Below are positions 1-9,241 of a stretch of 49,433 nt of DNA, piece after piece; position 1 is the first letter of the stretch; each line of letters starts with the position of its first letter. Origin of the DNA: Pseudoalteromonas sp. S2755 (GTDB lineage: Bacteria; Pseudomonadota; Gammaproteobacteria; Enterobacterales; Alteromonadaceae); the NCBI RefSeq assembly GCF_005886535.1, contig NZ_PNDS01000132.1, forward strand, positions 1 through 49,433, read 5' to 3'. The notes beneath the pieces were generated by a model. The model worked only from the letters and a program-made list of their open reading frames with translations, was not told where the DNA came from and made no database searches. The translations under genes were made by a program, and so were the position numbers.

Positions 1-225
1 CAAGGAAAAAACTAAGTTGTGTTTTAGAAACAATGAGCTGGAACATTCCTTATCCAAACCTCAGGTTAAGTAACTGAAGACAAGTTATTTAATAGCAATT
101 TATCCAATGTGTGGCAGGTCTTTAGTCACACATTGAAAAAACAGAACAAACCAATCAAAACAATCCATTTTACCAAAATACTTTCACCCGCTACTCTCAT
201 ATTACACACAGACACCGCGAGAAGT

Positions 226-636
226 ATGATGAGTAAACTCTATGTTCGTGACATCATGTCACCTGATTTCCCACTGTTAACTGCCGAGACCGAACTAACC
301 GACGCAATTAATTTACTGCAAAAGCATCATCTAATTGGTGCGCCAGTGGTAGATGAACAGCGTCATCTTATTGGATTTATTTCAGAGCAACAGCTACTCA
401 AGCCTTTGCTTAATTCCAGCTACTTTTGTGATGGTAAAGTACAGCTGAGAGATTTACTGGCAACGCCTGCCCTCAGTATCGCAGCTGCAACAACCGTTGT
501 CGATCTTGCACAACGTATGCAGCAAAATAGTCCTAAGGTTTATCCCGTACTCAATGAAGGCAAAGTAATTGGTATTGTGACGCGCAGCCAAGTCGTTGCG
601 GCACTAAAAGAGAGTTATCTTAGCTGTGCGGGGTGA
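226..636 (+). CDS. CBS-domain pair protein
   Basis: About 136 residues, almost entirely two tandem CBS motifs (roughly residues 6-60 and 75-132). Each opens with the usual pattern: VRDIMSPDFPLLTAETEL, then LRDLLATPALSIAAATTVVD. Stand-alone CBS pairs normally bind adenosine nucleotides and act as small energy or redox sensors; the partner here is unknown. The open frame extends upstream to 109, but those residues do not look like a CBS protein. I start at the ATGATG at 226/229, preceded by GAGAAG. The gene is convergent with adenosine deaminase, with only 20 bp between stop codons and no obvious terminator. The family call is firm; the ligand and role are not known from sequence. Confidence 0.85.
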   Translation: MMSKLYVRDIMSPDFPLLTAETELTDAINLLQKHHLIGAPVVDEQRHLIGFISEQQLLKPLLNSSYFCDGKVQLRDLLATPALSIAAATTVVDLAQRMQQNSPKVYPVLNEGKVIGIVTRSQVVAALKESYLSCAG

Positions 637-656
637 TCCCACACAGCAATTTCAGC

Positions 657-1652
657 CTACGCTTTCTTTGCAAGCAACGCTTTTTTATCAGCTTCGCTTA
701 AAAAGGCAATCTCAACCGCATTGCGCTGCGCTTTATGGATATCACTCAAATCTAAACCTGCCGCCGCCGCTGCATGGCTATACTCGTTATCCAACTCGAT
801 ACCTTGAACTGCAGGATCATCGGTATTGATGGTTGCCAATACGCCATGATCTAAAAATGCTTTCAATGGATGCGTAGTTAAACTTTCGACGGTGCTTGTT
901 TGGATGTTACTGGTTAAACAAGACTCGATCCCGATACAATTATCACGTAAATAGTCCATTAAAGCCGGGTCATGGATTGCTTTAACTCCGTGACCAATAC
1001 GTGTTGCACCAAGCTCTTTAATGGCTTGCCAGATGCTTACCGCGCCCTCAGCTTCGCCAGCATGTACCGTCACACCAAGGTAAGCATCGCGAACCTGCTT
1101 ATAATGTTCAATAAACAGCTCGCCCGGGAAGCCCAGCTCGTCACCCGCGAGGTCAATCGCAACCAACTGCTCCTTAAAGGCAAGTAACGCGTCTAGCTCA
1201 TATTGGCATTTCTCCACACCAAATGTGCGTGACATAATCCCGATCAGGTTAACCTTAATGTCTTGGCCTTTAACTGCACTTTGTACACCGTCGACTACGG
1301 CTTCAACAACGCCCTGCGGGTGTAGATTATGGGTTTTTGCCATGTAGTAAGGACTAAACCTTAGCTCTGTGTAATCAATACCTTGTGCAACTGCGTCGGC
1401 AACATTTTCAATCGCAATACGGCGACAAGCTTCGTAGTCACCTAGTACCTTTACACCCCAATCTAGTTTTTCAAGAAACGCCATTAGATTGGGTGCATTG
1501 TCCAACACTTGAACATGCGGGCGTAGACCTTCGAGATCCGTTGCCGGTAAATCCATATTAAACTGCTGGCCAAGTTCTAAAATCGTTGTAGCACGAACGT
1601 TACCATCTAAGTGGCGATGTAAATCTAATAGTGGGAGTGTGTTATTGATCAT
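657..1652 (-). CDS. add: Adenosine deaminase
   Basis: Hydrolytic deamination of adenosine and deoxyadenosine to (deoxy)inosine in purine salvage; cytosolic. The 331-residue product matches the usual bacterial length (about 333). Zinc and catalytic residues are all visible: H12 and H14 in DLHRHLDG, H197 and E200 in TVHAGEA, H221 in RIGHGVK, and D278/D279 in NTDDPAV. The start ATG at 1652 is the first methionine and leaves the HxH motif at the standard position. The gene appears monocistronic: it is convergent with the CBS gene, and upstream is the terminator of hemY. Nothing unusual was noted. Confidence 0.95.
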   Translation of the reverse strand: MINNTLPLLDLHRHLDGNVRATTILELGQQFNMDLPATDLEGLRPHVQVLDNAPNLMAFLEKLDWGVKVLGDYEACRRIAIENVADAVAQGIDYTELRFSPYYMAKTHNLHPQGVVEAVVDGVQSAVKGQDIKVNLIGIMSRTFGVEKCQYELDALLAFKEQLVAIDLAGDELGFPGELFIEHYKQVRDAYLGVTVHAGEAEGAVSIWQAIKELGATRIGHGVKAIHDPALMDYLRDNCIGIESCLTSNIQTSTVESLTTHPLKAFLDHGVLATINTDDPAVQGIELDNEYSHAAAAAGLDLSDIHKAQRNAVEIAFLSEADKKALLAKKA

Positions 1653-1750
1653 AAGAGACTCGATTTGCAGTTAAAATTTTTGGGATCATACGCACCTAAA
1701 CTGAGATAGCAAGGACATATGTCAGAATTGAGTATAGCTAACTTTAATGC

Positions 1751-1783
1751 AAAAAAGCCTGCACATTGCTGCGCAGGCTTTTC
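1751..1783 (-). terminator. Rho-independent terminator of the hem operon
   Basis: Read on the minus strand, a hairpin with AAGCCTGC / GCAGGCTT arms is followed by TTTTTTGC. It lies 2 nt beyond the hemY stop codon, so it closes the hemC-hemD/X-hemY transcript. Confidence 0.85.
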
Positions 1784-1784
1784 G

Positions 1785-2888
1785 TTACGATTTTGCGATT
1801 AAATACGCTTTCTCGTAGGTATGCATTTTTTCGTAGGCGAGCTGAGCTTGCTTACTCCAGCGCGCTTCCCAAGGGTTTGCACTTAAGGAATCAAAGATCT
1901 TCGCAGCAAGCTCATAGTCCCCCTCAGCATTGCAAAGGCAAGCCAATGAGAACAGCAGCTCCTTGTCATCTGGATGTTTTTTCAATTGCTGCTGCAGTGC
2001 TAATTTGAGTTCATTACTACTTTGCGTGCTGTGTTTCAGATAGTCCGCCAACTGGTGATATTGACCTTGTTTAAGCAGCTTCTTGAGCTCGCCCAACACT
2101 TCCGCTATGCGTCCATGTTGCAGCTTCACCTTATTAAGAGCAGGTATTGCATGCGCTTTTACTGCCTTAGGTAGCATATTAAACAAAGTGTCTGCTTGCT
2201 CTGGGGCTATCACAAACATGCGCTCGAACACACTCTGCCACTGTGTATCACTCCAGTTAAGCTTTTTGTGCCACTTCGCGATTTGTGCTGTAGCTTGCTC
2301 GGGTTGTTTAGCCTGTAGGCAAGCCAAAATGTAACCGCTAAGCACCGCTGAAGTTGGTTTAGCTGCAGACATTTTGTCATCAAGTAAAGCCAGCGCCTGT
2401 TCACTATTATTTGCTTCCAGCCACAGTGCCGCGAGTTGCCCTCGGTTGTCATCCGATATTGCTTCTAGCTCCGTATTCGCTTTGACAACATCTCCTTGCT
2501 TTAACGCCGCTTTGGCTGCGATGGCACGCACATAGTCCTGGCGTTCATCCGGCTGTGGCGTTTTCGTCAACAAGGTTGCAGCTTGCTCCACTTCGCCGTT
2601 AATAAATAGCCACAAACTTTCGTTCCATGCTTGTTGCGCTTTTAGCTTACGCTTTCTGGAAAAATGACCTTTCGTATTGACTAGACGATGCCACGACCAA
2701 CGCACTATCTTACCCAACAACACTAAAGCGGTGATGGCGAGCAATAACAAGATAGTGAAAGACACTATGCTGCCTTCAATCGTGGTTTGATTGAAAGAGA
2801 TCAACACATAACCTCTCTCATCTATGAGTAAATGACTGGCGGCTAGCGCGATAAAAATAAGCGCGAAGGTGATGATTTTTGCCATCAT
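1785..2888 (-). CDS. hemY: HemY, membrane TPR protein of the haem cluster
   Basis: A 367-residue protein with two N-terminal membrane segments (about residues 5-21 and 40-60), a basic stretch (RWSWHRLVNTKGHFSRKRK), then a helical TPR-like periplasmic or cytoplasmic domain. This is the HemY architecture of gammaproteobacteria. It is not the oxidase also called HemY in Gram-positives. Its role in porphyrin synthesis is accessory and unresolved. The frame extends to a GTG at 2897. I prefer the ATG at 2888, because it forms an ATGA overlap with the hemD/X stop, typical of translational coupling. It is the last gene of the hemC-hemD/X-hemY operon. Confidence 0.88.
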   Translation of the reverse strand: MMAKIITFALIFIALAASHLLIDERGYVLISFNQTTIEGSIVSFTILLLLAITALVLLGKIVRWSWHRLVNTKGHFSRKRKLKAQQAWNESLWLFINGEVEQAATLLTKTPQPDERQDYVRAIAAKAALKQGDVVKANTELEAISDDNRGQLAALWLEANNSEQALALLDDKMSAAKPTSAVLSGYILACLQAKQPEQATAQIAKWHKKLNWSDTQWQSVFERMFVIAPEQADTLFNMLPKAVKAHAIPALNKVKLQHGRIAEVLGELKKLLKQGQYHQLADYLKHSTQSSNELKLALQQQLKKHPDDKELLFSLACLCNAEGDYELAAKIFDSLSANPWEARWSKQAQLAYEKMHTYEKAYLIAKS

Positions 2889-4702
2889 TTTAGCCACCCT
2901 TTTACTGCTGCTGGGGTGGCAAGTTCAATCGACTCTTGGCGCTGAACTTCACTGCGGCTCAGCTTGTTTAAAGCCTGCTGCATCGCGCTCACAGGCGCGT
3001 GTTGCGTATCAAAATAACGCGCCAACGTGTCGGCTGCACTATCAAGCGCACTGAAGTAAATGCTCGCTTGTTGATCCATTAATGCGGTTTGTGCTTGGGT
3101 TAAATAGGCACGCAGCTGCGTGCGTATAAGTAGCTGCTCGTTTTTATCTAGGAGTGGGTCTATCACCACTTCATCATGGTGACGTATGGTAATAAAGTCA
3201 TCAACCAATCCCCGCCAAGAGCGCTTTAAGTTCGCTTGCCAATCATCAACCTGTTGCGATAGCGCAGCATCTTCACTCGCTGCCTTTTGCTGAATTTGCT
3301 TGGTTTTGATCGTTAGCGTATCAACTTGAGACAATAAACCATGAAGCTCAAAGTAAAGTGACTCCGTTTGTGGCTTAGGCAAGGCCTTCAAAGCCGCAAT
3401 ATCTTTAGCAATCGCCTGCTTAACAGCAGCCGTGTTTGACTCAGACTCTAGGCTCTCTTGCAAGCGCTGCAGAATAGCGATTGCGCCGAGATAATCTTGC
3501 TCTGCCGCAACCTTAAATGCAGCAAGGCGCTGTAAATACAAGGCCTCAGAGGCCACGGCACCGCTTACTTGCTGCTGCGCCTTGGCAAGCGTCTGCGTTA
3601 GCTGAGTTTCCACATGCTGTTGCTGCTCAGCCAATCGCTTTGCGACATTGTCTTGTAGCGAATCCAGCACATTTTCTACTCGCTGAAGTTGCGATTTAGC
3701 GCCACTCAGCTGGGTGTTTAATAGCTGATTTTCAGCGTTAATCGCTTGGTTAGCTAGCAACGCTTGTTGCAACTGTTGTTGCTGTTGCAAATAGACATAG
3801 CCAGCACCAGCACCACTGCCAAGCGCCACTAATAATGCAAGGAGCGCAACCTTACTCACACCAGCCTTAGCGTGATGTGGCGTTACTGTTTGCTCTGCTG
3901 CTTTTACAGCTTGCTGAGTATTTGTATTCTTTGTTTGCGATTCAGACTGAGTCATTTTGCGCCCTTGCTGCTTGGTATAGTCGATGATACTCCCTGCGAT
4001 GGCACGATTATCAGGGCCATGACATACCACAATTTGAGACTGTTCGATGTTATAGGATTGCTGTACATGCTCAGCAATACGTTGACTCACAACAAAGAAA
4101 GTGCGCTGAGCCAACCAATCTTTACTTGCTGACGACTGCGTATTAAAAATCGCATCCGCTGCACTATTACTGGTAATGACTATACCTTCAATCTGCTGGC
4201 TTCGCCAGTGGTCTAACCAGCCATCTGCATTGTCTTTTACGGCAACACGTTCATAAACCACCAAACTGTCAAGAATGGCCCCCCGCGCTTTTAAAGTTTG
4301 CGCAATAACGGGACGCCCGCCTTTCCCTTTGACCAACAATACACGCTTGCCCTCAACAGAGGACAGCTGCGGGAGTGCAAGCAAGCCTTCGGAATCAGGT
4401 TGTTTAGGGTATTTAGCCTTGATATTTAGGGTCTGCTGGATAGCATCGGCCGTGCCTTCGCCAACAGCAAAAGCTGCGCAATGTCCGGCTAATGGCATTT
4501 CTAGTTGGTGAAAGTATCGCACCGCATCTGGCGAGACAAAAATAGCTAACTCGGCTTCGCTTATCATTGCTTTGGCGGTGTCACTCACCGCCACTTCATT
4601 AAGCTGCAATACTGGGCAAATCACTGAGCTAATTTGCTGCTGTGTCAGTAACTCAGATAAAGGTTCTGATTTGCCAACGGGTCGAGTTAGCACAACTTTC
4701 AT
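2885..4702 (-). CDS. hemD/hemX: Fused uroporphyrinogen-III synthase HemD / membrane protein HemX
   Basis: One uninterrupted 605-codon frame. Residues 1-249 are a HemD domain (starts KVVLTRPVG; contains ITSNSAADAIF), which cyclises hydroxymethylbilane to uroporphyrinogen III. Residues 250-605 are HemX: a Lys/Thr/Gln-rich cytoplasmic lead-in, one membrane segment near residues 285-303 (LLALLVALGSGAGAGYVYL), a Gln-rich coiled coil, and a helical periplasmic domain. E. coli encodes these as separate genes. Here M250 (ATG at 3955) is preceded by AAGGGCGCAAA, so separate HemX synthesis by internal initiation remains possible. The hemD start codon abuts the hemC stop without a gap, and HemY overlaps the end by 4 nt. 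Confidence 0.9.
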   Translation of the reverse strand: MKVVLTRPVGKSEPLSELLTQQQISSVICPVLQLNEVAVSDTAKAMISEAELAIFVSPDAVRYFHQLEMPLAGHCAAFAVGEGTADAIQQTLNIKAKYPKQPDSEGLLALPQLSSVEGKRVLLVKGKGGRPVIAQTLKARGAILDSLVVYERVAVKDNADGWLDHWRSQQIEGIVITSNSAADAIFNTQSSASKDWLAQRTFFVVSQRIAEHVQQSYNIEQSQIVVCHGPDNRAIAGSIIDYTKQQGRKMTQSESQTKNTNTQQAVKAAEQTVTPHHAKAGVSKVALLALLVALGSGAGAGYVYLQQQQQLQQALLANQAINAENQLLNTQLSGAKSQLQRVENVLDSLQDNVAKRLAEQQQHVETQLTQTLAKAQQQVSGAVASEALYLQRLAAFKVAAEQDYLGAIAILQRLQESLESESNTAAVKQAIAKDIAALKALPKPQTESLYFELHGLLSQVDTLTIKTKQIQQKAASEDAALSQQVDDWQANLKRSWRGLVDDFITIRHHDEVVIDPLLDKNEQLLIRTQLRAYLTQAQTALMDQQASIYFSALDSAADTLARYFDTQHAPVSAMQQALNKLSRSEVQRQESIELATPAAVKGWLK

Positions 4703-5641
4703 TTAAGCGTCCCTATAAACCTCAGCAAGAATTTTATCTGCACCTTGCGCAAGTAAAGATTCTGCCAATTGAATTCCAAGTTGCTCAGCCTCTACAACCG
4801 TACCTGAGCATTCGCCGCGCAAGATCTCACTGCCATCGACAGCCCCCACTAAGCCGCGCAAGTGCACCTGATCGCCCGAGACTTCTGCGTAAGCACCGAT
4901 TGGAACCTGACATCCTCCTTCCAAACGACGGTTCATTGCCCGCTCGGCAAGTACACGAATACGTGTATCAGTGTGCTCCAGTGGTGCGAGGAATGCTTTA
5001 GTTTGAGCATCATCGCTACGACACTCAATGCCGACAGCGCCTTGACCATTGGCCGGTAATGAATCTTCAGGTTCAATATAACTTGCGATTCTATCCACCA
5101 TTTCTAAACGGATAAGTCCCGCCGCGGCCAAAATAATAGCATCAAATTCACCCGCATCGAGCTTAGCTAGGCGAGTATTCACGTTACCACGTAAATCCTT
5201 AATAACTAAGTCCGGACGAGCTGCTCGAATTTGACATTGGCGACGTAGGCTTGAGGTGCCAACTACAGCGCCCTCTGGCAACTCTGCAAGTGAGGTATAA
5301 GTATTAGACACAAACGCGTCTCTTGGGTCTTCACGTTCACAAATAGTATGCAGCTCAAGTCCCTCAGGGAAATCAACCGGTACATCTTTCATTGAATGCA
5401 CTGCAATATCTGCGCGCCCTTCTAACATGGCCTGCTCAAGCTCTTTGACGAACAACCCTTTACCACCAATTTTTGCCAATGGCGTATCTAAGATTTTGTC
5501 GCCTTTCGTCGACATCGGCACGAGCTCTACTTTTAGATTCGCATGGTGTTTTTCAAGCTCTGCTTTCACAAATTCGGCTTGCCATAGCGCCAAAGCACTT
5601 TTGCGCGTTGCAATACGTAATATGGAAACTTGTTCTGTCAT
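4703..5641 (-). CDS. hemC: Porphobilinogen deaminase (hydroxymethylbilane synthase)
   Basis: Polymerises four porphobilinogens into hydroxymethylbilane, the substrate of the HemD domain encoded next. At 312 residues it is a normal length. The dipyrromethane cofactor cysteine is C244 in [10 protein letters not shown], and the catalytic aspartate is D86 in HSMKDVP. The substrate-binding arginine-rich segments TSSLRRQCQ and [10 protein letters not shown] are present. The start ATG at 5641 has an AAAGG ribosome-binding site about 8 nt upstream. It is the first gene of the haem operon; the 103-bp leader upstream carries two small inverted repeats. Confidence 0.96.
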   Translation of the reverse strand: MTEQVSILRIATRKSALALWQAEFVKAELEKHHANLKVELVPMSTKGDKILDTPLAKIGGKGLFVKELEQAMLEGRADIAVHSMKDVPVDFPEGLELHTICEREDPRDAFVSNTYTSLAELPEGAVVGTSSLRRQCQIRAARPDLVIKDLRGNVNTRLAKLDAGEFDAIILAAAGLIRLEMVDRIASYIEPEDSLPANGQGAVGIECRSDDAQTKAFLAPLEHTDTRIRVLAERAMNRRLEGGCQVPIGAYAEVSGDQVHLRGLVGAVDGSEILRGECSGTVVEAEQLGIQLAESLLAQGADKILAEVYRDA

Positions 5642-5659
5642 GATTTGCCTTTCATTTAT

Positions 5660-5680
5660 TGCAGCGTTATTGCCGCTGCA
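5660..5680 (-). promoter_or_regulatory. Small inverted repeat in the hemC leader
   Basis: TGCAGCG / CGCTGCA arms (7 bp) with a 7-nt loop, ending about 19 nt before the hemC start codon. It could be a 5'-UTR hairpin or an operator. No regulator can be assigned. Confidence 0.35.
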
Positions 5681-5699
5681 AAGAGTTAACTATGTGGTG

Positions 5700-5724
5700 A
5701 TGGCAGTCAGTCACGTGCTGCCAT
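5700..5724 (-). repeat. Inverted repeat between the DUF2914 gene and hemC
   Basis: ATGGCAG / CTGCCAT arms (7 bp) spaced by 11 nt that include CACGTG. It sits just after the DUF2914 stop, so it may be a weak terminator or an operator. There is no T-run, so the role is unclear. Confidence 0.35.
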
Positions 5725-5744
5725 ACACAATACTGCGAGTATGA

Positions 5745-6632
5745 TTATTGCTGACTGTTATCCACAATGCGGAACGTCTTTTGGGCAAGCAGCTGTCCAG
5801 ACTGCGTCACCACCTCAACACGCCAATCTCCGGTTTGACTCGGCATGACGTTCTTACTTGAATAAGTACGATAGCGCGCGGCTTGGATCGGCAGCTCCAC
5901 TTCTGCCATCAACTCGTCTTGATGGAACCACAGGTGCGACACCACTTGATCTTTAAGCGCGTGTACTTCAGTAAAAAAGTAAAGCTTGTCACTAAACTGC
6001 GTTGTCGCGATCACATCTTTCAACACGTTCGTTGGTTCGCGGTCATCAATCATAGTAGTGAGTACAGCGCGGCTGATAAATTGCGTGTCGATTTTTGCCC
6101 CTAGCGCGACACTGGCTATGCGGGCTTCAGCATCAAATTGATTTTTAGCTTCAGCCCTTGTTTCTGTTTCTGTTTCTGTTTCTGTTTCTGTTTCTGTTTC
6201 TGTTTCTGTTTCTGTTTCTGTTTCTTCAGAAGCTTGTTGCTGTTCTTGGTCTAACGCAATGACTTGAGCGACCTCTATTGAGGTCGTCGCGGCACCAACA
6301 GGAGTGAGTTCAGGCGTCGTTAAAACGGTATTAGGTGAGGTATCCGCACTTAGCTGCTCGCCCTCACGCTCTTCATTAGAGTCTACTGCTGCAGGAGAGT
6401 CATCCAGCGATGTATCGGTTTTCGCAATAGTGGCATGCATAGGTACTGCCACTTGGACATCGTCTTCATCTGCGTTAACGTTATCCACGACACCATAAAC
6501 CCCCGCGGTTGCAATGCCAGCAAACGCTGCCGTTGCCATAAAAATGCGTTTCCAGTGCCATTGATAGGTCACCGTTGAGGGCTCTGAGGGTTGCTTACTC
6601 ACCGACGTTTTTATGACAATCTTTTGTGACAT
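5745..6632 (-). CDS. DUF2914-domain membrane-anchored protein with Thr-Glu repeat
   Basis: A 295-residue protein with three parts. The N-terminal cytoplasmic stretch is followed by one membrane segment (about residues 29-48, IFMATAAFAGIATAGVYGVV). An acidic linker of about 120 residues contains an uninterrupted Thr-Glu dipeptide run. The C-terminal DUF2914 domain covers about residues 180-290, with ISRAVLTTMIDDREP, LYFFTEV and the RTYSSKNV...GDWRVEVV signature. DUF2914 has no known function; topology suggests the domain is periplasmic. An AGGAG ribosome-binding site lies upstream of ATG 6632. It is placed directly upstream of hemC on the same strand. The repeat tract is a hexanucleotide microsatellite, so linker length can vary without frameshift. 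Confidence 0.85.
   Translation of the reverse strand: MSQKIVIKTSVSKQPSEPSTVTYQWHWKRIFMATAAFAGIATAGVYGVVDNVNADEDDVQVAVPMHATIAKTDTSLDDSPAAVDSNEEREGEQLSADTSPNTVLTTPELTPVGAATTSIEVAQVIALDQEQQQASEETETETETETETETETETETETRAEAKNQFDAEARIASVALGAKIDTQFISRAVLTTMIDDREPTNVLKDVIATTQFSDKLYFFTEVHALKDQVVSHLWFHQDELMAEVELPIQAARYRTYSSKNVMPSQTGDWRVEVVTQSGQLLAQKTFRIVDNSQQ
6160..6225 (-). repeat. Hexanucleotide microsatellite (GTTTCT)11
   Basis: Eleven consecutive copies of GTTTCT on the plus strand, encoding the Thr-Glu run of the DUF2914 protein on the minus strand. The unit of six keeps the reading frame on gain or loss of copies. Confidence 0.95.
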
Positions 6633-6677
6633 TGCTTTGCTCCTGTATCTGTCACCAGTACCTTATACCACTTAATA

Positions 6678-7334
6678 TTAATCGCTCAGTCTCGTAATTA
6701 ACCAAGCGCGAATGGCTTTTAACTCTTCAAGACAGACCTGATGCTCCATTGGGTAGTCTTGCCAGCTCACTTCATAGCCTTGCTGTTGTAACGTGTTAAA
6801 TGCGTGCTCACCTGCAAACATCGGCACGACAGGATCAGCACTGCCATGCGCCATAAAAATAGTGAGCTCGCTTTGCTGTGCTTCTGCACTGAGCTTTTCA
6901 GGCACACACATATAAGTTGATAGTGCCATGACACCAGCCAATTTAACAGTTAAACGCGGTGCAAGATGGAGCGCGATCACGCCCCCTTGAGAAAATCCAG
7001 CTAAGATAATGCGGTTAGCTGAAATACCTTTATCTAACTCTGCCTGAATCAACGCTTCAACCTGAGCTGATGAGTCTCGCACACCTTGCTCATCCGCTCT
7101 TTTATCTAGATCAAATGATTTAATGTCATACCATGCACGCATCACCATACCACCATTTATGGTGACCGGCTGCTGTGGTGCATGTGGGAAAATAAAGTGT
7201 GCACCCAATTCCTCAGGCAGGTTTAACTCAGATGCAATGGGCAAAAAGCCGTTGCCTGAATCACCTAATCCATGGAGCCAAATAATACTCGCTTTATGTT
7301 GTCCTTTGGCAGGATAATCTACAAACTCCAACAT
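6678..7334 (-). CDS. Carboxylesterase / lysophospholipase-type alpha/beta hydrolase
   Basis: A 218-residue serine hydrolase of the phospholipase/carboxylesterase (EstB/acyl-protein-thioesterase-like) family. The triad is visible as S115 in GFSQGG, D167 in GSADPVVP and H198 in YPMEHQV. The oxyanion segment is WLHGLGDSGNGF. The open frame reaches 7400, but I start at ATG 7334: it forms a TAATG junction with the cyaY stop and gives the family's usual length. Natural substrate unknown; short-chain esters are typical of the family. It is translationally coupled to cyaY. Confidence 0.9.
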   Translation of the reverse strand: MLEFVDYPAKGQHKASIIWLHGLGDSGNGFLPIASELNLPEELGAHFIFPHAPQQPVTINGGMVMRAWYDIKSFDLDKRADEQGVRDSSAQVEALIQAELDKGISANRIILAGFSQGGVIALHLAPRLTVKLAGVMALSTYMCVPEKLSAEAQQSELTIFMAHGSADPVVPMFAGEHAFNTLQQQGYEVSWQDYPMEHQVCLEELKAIRAWLITRLSD

Positions 7335-7654
7335 TAATCGTGCTGCCACTCTATTGCGATATTTGCTTGCTTCGTCGCCGCGTCGCTCATAAATTGCCAA
7401 AACTCAGCACCGGAGCGATTATCAATCCACTGATCGCCACGCAGTTCAAAGTGATGACCATTAAACTTAGTCGCCACCCAGACTTGGTGCAATGGTGCTT
7501 GTTTGTTAATAACAATTTTGCTCTTGTCAGGGAAAATAATCTCTAGAATTCCCGATGCTGATTCGTAATCTAAATCAGCGTCACAATCATCGATCTGCTC
7601 TTCAATAGTCAACATTAGCGCATCGGCTAACTCATGATATTCACTTTCTGTCAT
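7334..7654 (-). CDS. cyaY: Iron-sulfur cluster assembly regulator CyaY (frataxin)
   Basis: A 106-residue frataxin homologue, the same length as E. coli CyaY. The acidic N-terminal helix ([14 protein letters not shown]) provides the iron-binding surface. The beta-sheet core carries [19 protein letters not shown], diagnostic of the family. CyaY binds iron and modulates the IscS-based Fe-S assembly machinery in the cytosol. The start ATG has AGAGG upstream. It is divergent from lptM-lysA, an arrangement common in gammaproteobacteria, and its stop overlaps the next gene's start by 1 nt. Confidence 0.95.
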   Translation of the reverse strand: MTESEYHELADALMLTIEEQIDDCDADLDYESASGILEIIFPDKSKIVINKQAPLHQVWVATKFNGHHFELRGDQWIDNRSGAEFWQFMSDAATKQANIAIEWQHD

Positions 7655-7809
7655 CGTGATTTCCTCTTACTGACGCACTGCGGCATGGTGCCTAAGCTTA
7701 ACTCGCTATTTGAGCAATTTGATGAAGACGAAATTTCAATAGCGAAAAGCTGCTTTTTTTATCAATTCTGTTACTCTGCGATTATAAAGGCACTGACACG
7801 AATTATCTA

Positions 7810-7986
7810 ATGAAAGCGACACCTTATAAATTTAGCGTAACGGCACTTGTTTTTACTACTTTAATCGGATTATCGGGTTGCGGTCAAAGCGGTCCGCTTT
7901 ATTTGCCTGAACAACAGGCTAAAAAAGCAAACCAACCGAAAGCAGCACAAGCAAACCAGCCTGAAGCAGAACAACAGGAGCGTTAA
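7810..7986 (+). CDS. lptM: LPS translocon maturation lipoprotein LptM (YifL family)
   Basis: A 58-residue lipoprotein. The signal peptide has lipobox LSGC with acylated C24, followed at once by the family signature GQSGPLYLP and a short Gln/Ala/Lys-rich tail. LptM (formerly YifL) assists oxidative maturation of the outer-membrane LptD-LptE translocon; that is established for E. coli and inferred here. No convincing Shine-Dalgarno precedes ATG 7810. The gene lies 1 nt before lysA, whose AGGAG ribosome-binding site is inside lptM, the usual lptM-lysA-dapF order. Confidence 0.9.
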   Translation: MKATPYKFSVTALVFTTLIGLSGCGQSGPLYLPEQQAKKANQPKAAQANQPEAEQQER

Positions 7987-7987
7987 A

Positions 7988-9241
7988 ATGGATTATTTCA
8001 ATTATCAAGATGGCGAACTATTCGCTGAAGATGTCGCCATAACCACTATCGCTGAGCAATATGGTACTCCTTGCTATGTCTACTCGAAGAAGACTTTAGC
8101 ACGGCACTATCACGCTTTTACGGACGCCGCAGCTGGTCATCCCCACTTAGTGTGCTACGCAGTAAAGGCGAATTCAAATATCGCCGTGCTGAACGTCTTG
8201 GCTGAGCTTGGTTCTGGTTTTGATATCGTGTCGAAGGGTGAACTTGCGCGAGTGCTAAAAGCAGGGGGAGATCCTCGAAAAGTCGTTTTTTCTGGTGTTG
8301 CGAAAACGGAAGATGAAATCGCGTTTGCGCTTGAGACTGGTATTAAATGCTTTAATGTTGAGTCGATTGCGGAGCTTCACCGTATCAGTGAAGTGGCAAC
8401 CAGACTGGATAAGATTGCGCCAATTTCATTGCGCGTAAACCCAGATATCGATGCAAAAACTCACCCTTATATTTCAACTGGGTTAAAAGAGAACAAATTT
8501 GGTATTGATATCAAAGCCGCATTTGATGTTTACCAGCTCGCTTATGCCCTACCGGGTTTAAAAGTGGTTGGGATCGACTTCCACATTGGCTCTCAGTTGG
8601 TTGAGGTTAATCCATTTTTAGCGGCGTTAGATAAAGTGCTGGCTCTAATTTCTCAACTCGAAAAGGCGGGAATTTACTTGCATCACCTCGATATCGGTGG
8701 CGGTCTTGGCGTGCCTTATGACGGTGAAAAACCGCCGCATCCGAGTGCTTATGCTGCAGAGATTAAAGCACGATTGGCACAATTCAATGATCTAGAACTC
8801 ATTTTTGAGCCTGGTCGAGCGATTGCTGCCAATGCTGGTGTGCTGGTGACTAAAGTCGAATTTATTAAGCCAACCGAGCATAAGCATTTTGCCATTGTTG
8901 ATGCTGGCATGAACGACATGTTACGACCATCGCTTTATCAAGCTTGGCAAAATATCGTACCAGTCACACCGCGAGACGACGTTGACGCGATAAATTACGA
9001 CGTGGTTGGTCCTGTATGTGAAACAGGTGACTTTCTAGGTAAAGACCGAGTACTTAAAATTAAGGCTGGCGACTTATTAGTACAGCGCAGCGCAGGCGCT
9101 TATGGCTTTACCATGAGTTCAAATTACAACTCACGCCCCCGCTGTGCAGAGGTCATGGTTGATAACAACCAACACCATCTAATCCGCCAAAGAGAGCCGT
9201 TAGAATCTCTGTGGCAATTTGAGCAGCTACTGCCACAATAA
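7988..9241 (+). CDS. lysA: Diaminopimelate decarboxylase
   Basis: Last step of lysine synthesis: meso-diaminopimelate to lysine plus CO2, PLP-dependent. 417 residues, the normal length. The PLP lysine is K60 in CYAVKANSN. The glycine-rich phosphate loop HLDIGGGLGVPY, the FEPGRAI segment and the PVCETGDFLGKDR motif near the C-terminal active site are all present. Its AGGAG ribosome-binding site lies in the tail of lptM, 1 nt separating the genes. dapF follows after 127 bp, so two consecutive genes of the lysine/cell-wall DAP branch are grouped. Confidence 0.97.
   Translation: MDYFNYQDGELFAEDVAITTIAEQYGTPCYVYSKKTLARHYHAFTDAAAGHPHLVCYAVKANSNIAVLNVLAELGSGFDIVSKGELARVLKAGGDPRKVVFSGVAKTEDEIAFALETGIKCFNVESIAELHRISEVATRLDKIAPISLRVNPDIDAKTHPYISTGLKENKFGIDIKAAFDVYQLAYALPGLKVVGIDFHIGSQLVEVNPFLAALDKVLALISQLEKAGIYLHHLDIGGGLGVPYDGEKPPHPSAYAAEIKARLAQFNDLELIFEPGRAIAANAGVLVTKVEFIKPTEHKHFAIVDAGMNDMLRPSLYQAWQNIVPVTPRDDVDAINYDVVGPVCETGDFLGKDRVLKIKAGDLLVQRSAGAYGFTMSSNYNSRPRCAEVMVDNNQHHLIRQREPLESLWQFEQLLPQ

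Noticed and set aside
109..225. Upstream extension of the CBS-domain frame
   Set aside because: The added residues do not resemble CBS proteins and no ribosome-binding site supports the earlier ATG.
6160..6225. Repeated hexamers considered as CRISPR or tandem regulatory array
   Set aside because: Uniform 6-nt units with no spacers and inside a coding frame; this is a coding microsatellite.
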